In this document: in pieces, positions 61,601-64,000 of the stretch
Position numbering within the stretch: position 1 is the first letter of the stretch
How the letters are laid out: each line of letters opens with the position of its first letter
Program-made: the position numbers and the translations under genes
NCBI GenBank assembly: GCA_030739585.1
Contig: JASLYX010000004.1
Location: 91,330-155,329 of the forward strand
Length of the DNA stretch: 64,000 bases
Origin: Candidatus Bathyarchaeota archaeon
Lineage (GTDB): Archaea > Thermoproteota > Bathyarchaeia > TCS64
Direction: 5' to 3'
The notes under the pieces: model-generated
Told to the model about the DNA's origin: nothing
Seen by the model: the letters and a program-made list of their open reading frames with translations, nothing else
Database searches by the model: none

Positions 61601-61788
61601 TAGAGGGGATGACGGGGAATAAAATCATCTTTCCAAACGAGCCCTGGCCTGACGAACGACCGGAACGAGAAAATTACAATGAAAATAAGCAGAGAATACC
61701 AAAAGAGAATGCTTTGGCCTAGTTTGTTAATTATATTAATTAATCGCTCAACTTTGTCTCGATTAAATAATTCAACTAAAAAACTCAT
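58687..61788 (-). CDS. Large membrane protein with 10-12 TM segments and an extracytoplasmic region
   Basis: A 1033-residue protein. An N-terminal membrane part (about residues 20-470) begins with the short loop GLVWKDDFIPRHP, of the kind seen in GT-C transferases, and is followed by a long outside part (about 470-1000) and one final hydrophobic segment (about 1003-1022). The outside part contains a stretch resembling a beta-sandwich carbohydrate-binding fold (DHHIWMKAFGSKPSIYLDG near 745). It may be a GT-C or YfhO-type sugar transferase for surface glycans. I cannot assign the acceptor or donor. AT-rich. Confidence 0.65.
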   Translation of the reverse strand: MSFLVELFNRDKVERLINIINKLGQSILFWYSLLIFIVIFSFRSFVRPGLVWKDDFIPRHPLYSYFSLFTWNPLEHGGTLNDDLSNALLNSLRAFLSSIFGLELVSKVYVVGVVALCAVLMFKALVGFRDLFNQSRNYMVCFIGALFFTVNPWVTARILSGHYFILSSYAFTPLFLYYLVQYLDVDAEKYGFIKCSFLFSLVSMTSNHGFIMSLFLSFIITLWYLIIFKKGVVILKASLVFIISLLINSFWIFPTLNMVFSGVRNISFFQDISTSLSVNANWVNTIRLLGYFWTPYNQEIYTSGGLFYKVWFGLSFLLPALVLISVISNRKTQTFNLFLLFVYVVSTVLGQGTNFLGGYYLDFVRMPFMQLFRDPNKLLYLSSISSALIIGTSLHVVLYQIRYIVSHGGFAVEINKLLISFLIVSVFIVNFPWLSGDFNGVYSPSVRPQYSIASEDWLEQQPGDFRVLYLPLMNYLWFNWTQTGVNEPIRYLSPVPVFNPPFTAEYDISPASTFFMNYIANSLYDGSIENIGQLLDMALVRYVVVRLDFDPPGIPSTYLDVLNGLEDIELVWNEGPIYIFENSLFSSDLIHSSSNPAVIFGGFDGLTTYISSGYNTSGRALIFPEQVDLNLISEYPLFIPADSYYDFLFSFEDDFEGFIRAFRFLDGWEVDSWLQTLVGAINAGGYSLKTTVGTPLRLTIDVNESGDHHIWMKAFGSKPSIYLDGQKSSRRLKDYSQEGFRWFSLTENLSQGIHEIAISPKESLAIDRLLIFSDNDFSELISEVSSVLERTPFLYTIEFEDSSSRYHPIKYNELFSENLGVVLVSNRVFKVDSPLVLPGGQSLVAEIRMDVQSFQKSSGRVFFKNIDTRQVFVYYVSPSFTGVGRYYLNDMHLDQGMYEVSILGKGLTVDSMLIHPAETMNPFSSQNRETRLDYKDVHPTKYVVNGVMGPGVLVFATSHTDAWQLDINNQEVSPFVVNLFSMGFKVTPTRDAATLEFVPQRFMNLGYLVSTTTVLGLLGCIFFRNIFGKDDSS

Positions 61789-61919
61789 TCATTCACTACC
61801 AAATAAAATCTATCCAACTAAACCAATCAACAATATCCATGTAGGTAAAATCCAAGTTATTTAAGCCACACTATAAATACTGATTGAAGTGTAAGAACCT
61901 ATAATTAATCTTGATAAAA

Positions 61920-62831
61920 CTACCTTTCATTCAGCAGTCCAAATAAAATACTGAAACCCCGAACAATTCTTAAAAATAAGGCCCCAAAGCCATGAATTGG
62001 ATTCAAAATAACAATTCTCCAAAAAAGAACTGGACGAGAAAAAATAAGAGAATAGCCTGAAAAGACTTCTCTCTGGGAATACTTGTTTAACAAAACACCT
62101 ATATTTTTACCATGAGAAAAATATTTTAATACAACCCCTGAAAATGACGAAGGTTCAAAATGAAAGATTCGCTCACTAATCCGGCCAACACTGAACCCAG
62201 CTCGTTTGAGTCTGATCACCAAGTCCAAGTCTTCACCGAAAGTTAACGCTTCGTCATAACCCCCCAAAGATCTCACCGTTCTAATCCGGAAAAAGCGGGG
62301 CAATTCTTTCCCAGATATAATTATCTTAATTTGTTTTTCAAAGGCAATACATCGAGCCAAAAAAGAGTTTCCCTTGGATTCCTCAGGGAGGATCACCGAG
62401 TCAACTTTATCATCATTACACACCTGAATGCATTTAGATAGTGCACAAGGGGACAACACTTGATCTGAGTCAAGGAACAGTATGAAATCCCCTTGAGATA
62501 ACTCTAAACCAATGTTTCTTGCCTCAGAAACGTTACAACGCCTCGTCACCAATATTGAATCGTACGATTGCACAATGTCACGCGTAGCATCTGTACTAAA
62601 TCCATCAACCACAATGATCTCGATCTCAGTGTTTTTTTGATCTCGAATTGAGGATAGGCATTTCTGGAGATATTTCTCGGAATTCATTGTAGGTACAACG
62701 ACAGAGATTAACGCAGATTTTTGCAAATCAACCAAGTATTTTCTTATAAGATACAATAATGTTGTCCCATGAATACTTTTTCGCCGTAGTAACCGCATTT
62801 TTTGATAGCTGCTTTTGAAGATTGATATCAC
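61920..62831 (-). CDS. GT2 family glycosyltransferase
   Basis: A GT-A fold transferase: ISVVVPTMNSEKYLQKCL, then VDGFSTDATRDIV, the DxD-type motif in LFLDSDQVLSP (about 117-127) and the acidic GEDLDLVIRLKRAGF (about 198-212, catalytic base region). The C-terminus has an amphipathic or membrane-facing helix. The frame opens at 62831, but this overlaps the GT4 gene by 104 bp. A start at TTG 62735, just before DLQKSALISVVV, is more likely and would reduce the overlap to 8 bp (271 residues). Confidence 0.82.
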   Translation of the reverse strand: MISIFKSSYQKMRLLRRKSIHGTTLLYLIRKYLVDLQKSALISVVVPTMNSEKYLQKCLSSIRDQKNTEIEIIVVDGFSTDATRDIVQSYDSILVTRRCNVSEARNIGLELSQGDFILFLDSDQVLSPCALSKCIQVCNDDKVDSVILPEESKGNSFLARCIAFEKQIKIIISGKELPRFFRIRTVRSLGGYDEALTFGEDLDLVIRLKRAGFSVGRISERIFHFEPSSFSGVVLKYFSHGKNIGVLLNKYSQREVFSGYSLIFSRPVLFWRIVILNPIHGFGALFLRIVRGFSILFGLLNER

Positions 62832-63885
62832 TCAGCAGCAGGGAAATTTTTGAAGCTAACTCTGTTGAATCTCCCACGGGATATTGGAGACCATTATTCT
62901 CTGGGAGAAGAAATTCAAAGACTCCAGAAAACTCATAATGTTTGGGAGAAGCTGCAATTACCGGCAATCCATAACTCATCGCTTCTAAGGCTGCAATCGA
63001 GAATCCCTCTCGTTCAGAAGGTAGAATGAAAGCACGAGAAGACTTTAGAAACTTGTTCTTCACGCTGTCAGAAACATACCCATGTAAAATAACTGAGTTA
63101 GAAAGTCCATTTGCCTTTACTAAACGGCTTAATTTCTTGGAGTCAGATCCGGCACCGATAATATGACAGTTTACTGTCGGATGATCCTTTATCACAACGG
63201 CCATAGCAGAAATGAGGTCATCCACTCTCTTTTCCGGGGCCAACCGACCAATATAGACGAGACTATCATTACGCTCATTCATCGAGGGAATAGGATATTC
63301 AGGAAGAGTAACACCGTTAGAAGAAAGAGTGACATTAGATAAACCAAATTGATTTGTTAGGACACTCTTGGTAATTCTGGAGACAGCTACTACCTCATCA
63401 GGGAGCTTCAGGACTTCATTCAGAAAAATGAAGGGAAAATTACTCATGAAAAAAGCTCTAGTGATCGCCCCTTTATGCTCAGTATATTTCCCAAAATAAT
63501 GAGATAACCCAGAAAACAACGCCTCATGAACAGTGGCAACCATAAGCTCCCCATTCATCTTTGAAAGCAACTTTACAAATGGTAAATGAAAAAAGGGGAT
63601 TGTATTACAATCAATAACATCCATTTTACTCAAGAGTTTTTTATAAAGTTGAATCATATAAAAAAAATCTTTTAAAAAAAGGCGGTATCCAAACTCGTCA
63701 ACATATGAAACATAGGGGGCAATTTTGTGAAAATGCACGCCCTCAATAACATAATTCTTCGGACAGGAAGTGAAAACATGAACATCATTATCCCCCGCTA
63801 ATCTTCTCGCTAACTCCCAAAAACGGGTTTCATAGCCACCGACATAAAAGGGATAAATCTTGTCAGTGATGAACCCAATTTTCAT
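62728..63885 (-). CDS. GT4 family glycosyltransferase
   Basis: A GT-B fold enzyme of 385 residues. The N-terminal Rossmann half starts MKIGFITDKIYPFYVGGYETRF (its GG loop binds the acceptor or donor). The C-terminal half has SLVYIGRLAPEKRVDDLI (about 209-226), IIGAGSDSKKL and the donor-binding EX7E motif in PSEREGFSIAALEAMSYGLPVIA (Glu near 290 and 298). It transfers a sugar from a nucleotide donor, retaining configuration. Its stop overlaps the following GT2 gene. Upstream 63886-64000 contains its promoter region only. Confidence 0.88.
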   Translation of the reverse strand: MKIGFITDKIYPFYVGGYETRFWELARRLAGDNDVHVFTSCPKNYVIEGVHFHKIAPYVSYVDEFGYRLFLKDFFYMIQLYKKLLSKMDVIDCNTIPFFHLPFVKLLSKMNGELMVATVHEALFSGLSHYFGKYTEHKGAITRAFFMSNFPFIFLNEVLKLPDEVVAVSRITKSVLTNQFGLSNVTLSSNGVTLPEYPIPSMNERNDSLVYIGRLAPEKRVDDLISAMAVVIKDHPTVNCHIIGAGSDSKKLSRLVKANGLSNSVILHGYVSDSVKNKFLKSSRAFILPSEREGFSIAALEAMSYGLPVIAASPKHYEFSGVFEFLLPENNGLQYPVGDSTELASKISLLLSDINLQKQLSKNAVTTAKKYSWDNIIVSYKKILG

Positions 63886-64000
63886 TATTCAACTCTCTAA
63901 CCTGACAGCTAATTATATCTACCGAGCAAACAGAATAATGAAATCTCGGAGCAAACCCACAATGAGTAGCGCCCACATATTAGATCCATATATCATCGCG

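Noticed and set aside
1..64000. CRISPR arrays and cas genes
   Set aside because: No regularly spaced direct repeats or cas-like proteins were seen on either strand.

Overview
This is a single chromosomal window from an archaeon. The evidence is an archaeal/eukaryotic information-processing set (aIF2-gamma, eL15, eS1/S3ae, archaeal-type uS15, Pcc1, an Ard1/NatA-type acetyltransferase, a replicative ATP-dependent DNA ligase, a short archaeal PurA), TATA boxes about 26-30 nt upstream of starts, and scattered single-gene promoters. A full GrpE-DnaK-DnaJ set, a superoxide reductase, an Etf-linked lactate dehydrogenase-like operon and a K+-independent H+-pyrophosphatase suggest a mesophilic or moderately thermophilic anaerobe. 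I suspect a Bathyarchaeia-like or other TACK-group lineage, but the sequence alone does not prove that.

Layout. 1-5.4 kb: DNA ligase (cut by the window edge) and an etfB-etfA-lctD-like operon. 5.5-10.7 kb: grpE-dnaK-(M28 peptidase)-dnaJ, convergent with purA. 11.8-18 kb: CinA-like, LarA-like, M50 protease, Ard1, YkgJ-type Fe-S protein and an amidohydrolase. 18.2-19.9 kb: a TtuA/Ncs6 tRNA thiolase with two ubiquitin-like sulfur carriers transcribed divergently from one shared TATA element. 19.9-21.2 kb: a tRNA-Arg whose 3' end is duplicated 1.25 kb away, bracketing an FkbM methyltransferase. 21.4-31.5 kb: tRNA-Cys, superoxide reductase, cysteine-synthase-like enzyme, old-yellow-enzyme-family reductase, CoA transferase, PrsW, MazG-like, Acr3 and nitroreductase, with long gene-poor gaps. 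31.6-32.2 kb: a decayed tyrosine integrase beside tRNA-Pro. 32.2-54 kb: the core region, with PGK, MFS, M24 peptidase, epimerase, aIF2-gamma/Fcf1-PIN, Ca2+-ATPase, H+-PPase, eL15, SerA, YchF-like GTPase, nucleotidyltransferase-GlmM-GlmU, S3ae, a candidate structured RNA, and uS15-RecJ-Pcc1. 54.6-55.6 kb: a pocket of small accessory ORFs, one frameshifted. 56-64 kb: an AT-rich surface-glycosylation island with two GT2s, one GT4 and two large membrane proteins.

The two observations I consider most important concern translation starts. The aIF2-gamma gene has no in-frame ATG, GTG or TTG upstream of its P-loop. A TATA box and a strong Shine-Dalgarno point to an ATT start, reminiscent of bacterial infC, whose AUU start is used for autoregulation. 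Independently, glmM can only include its universal N-terminal motif if it starts at ATA, which sits 8 nt after AGGAGG and overlaps the upstream stop as ATAA. Other items of interest are the tRNA-flanked mini-insert, the integrase fossil, the structured RNA between pcc1 and S3ae, a 38-residue membrane peptide before the Ca2+-ATPase, and GCGCGC motifs almost confined to non-coding DNA.
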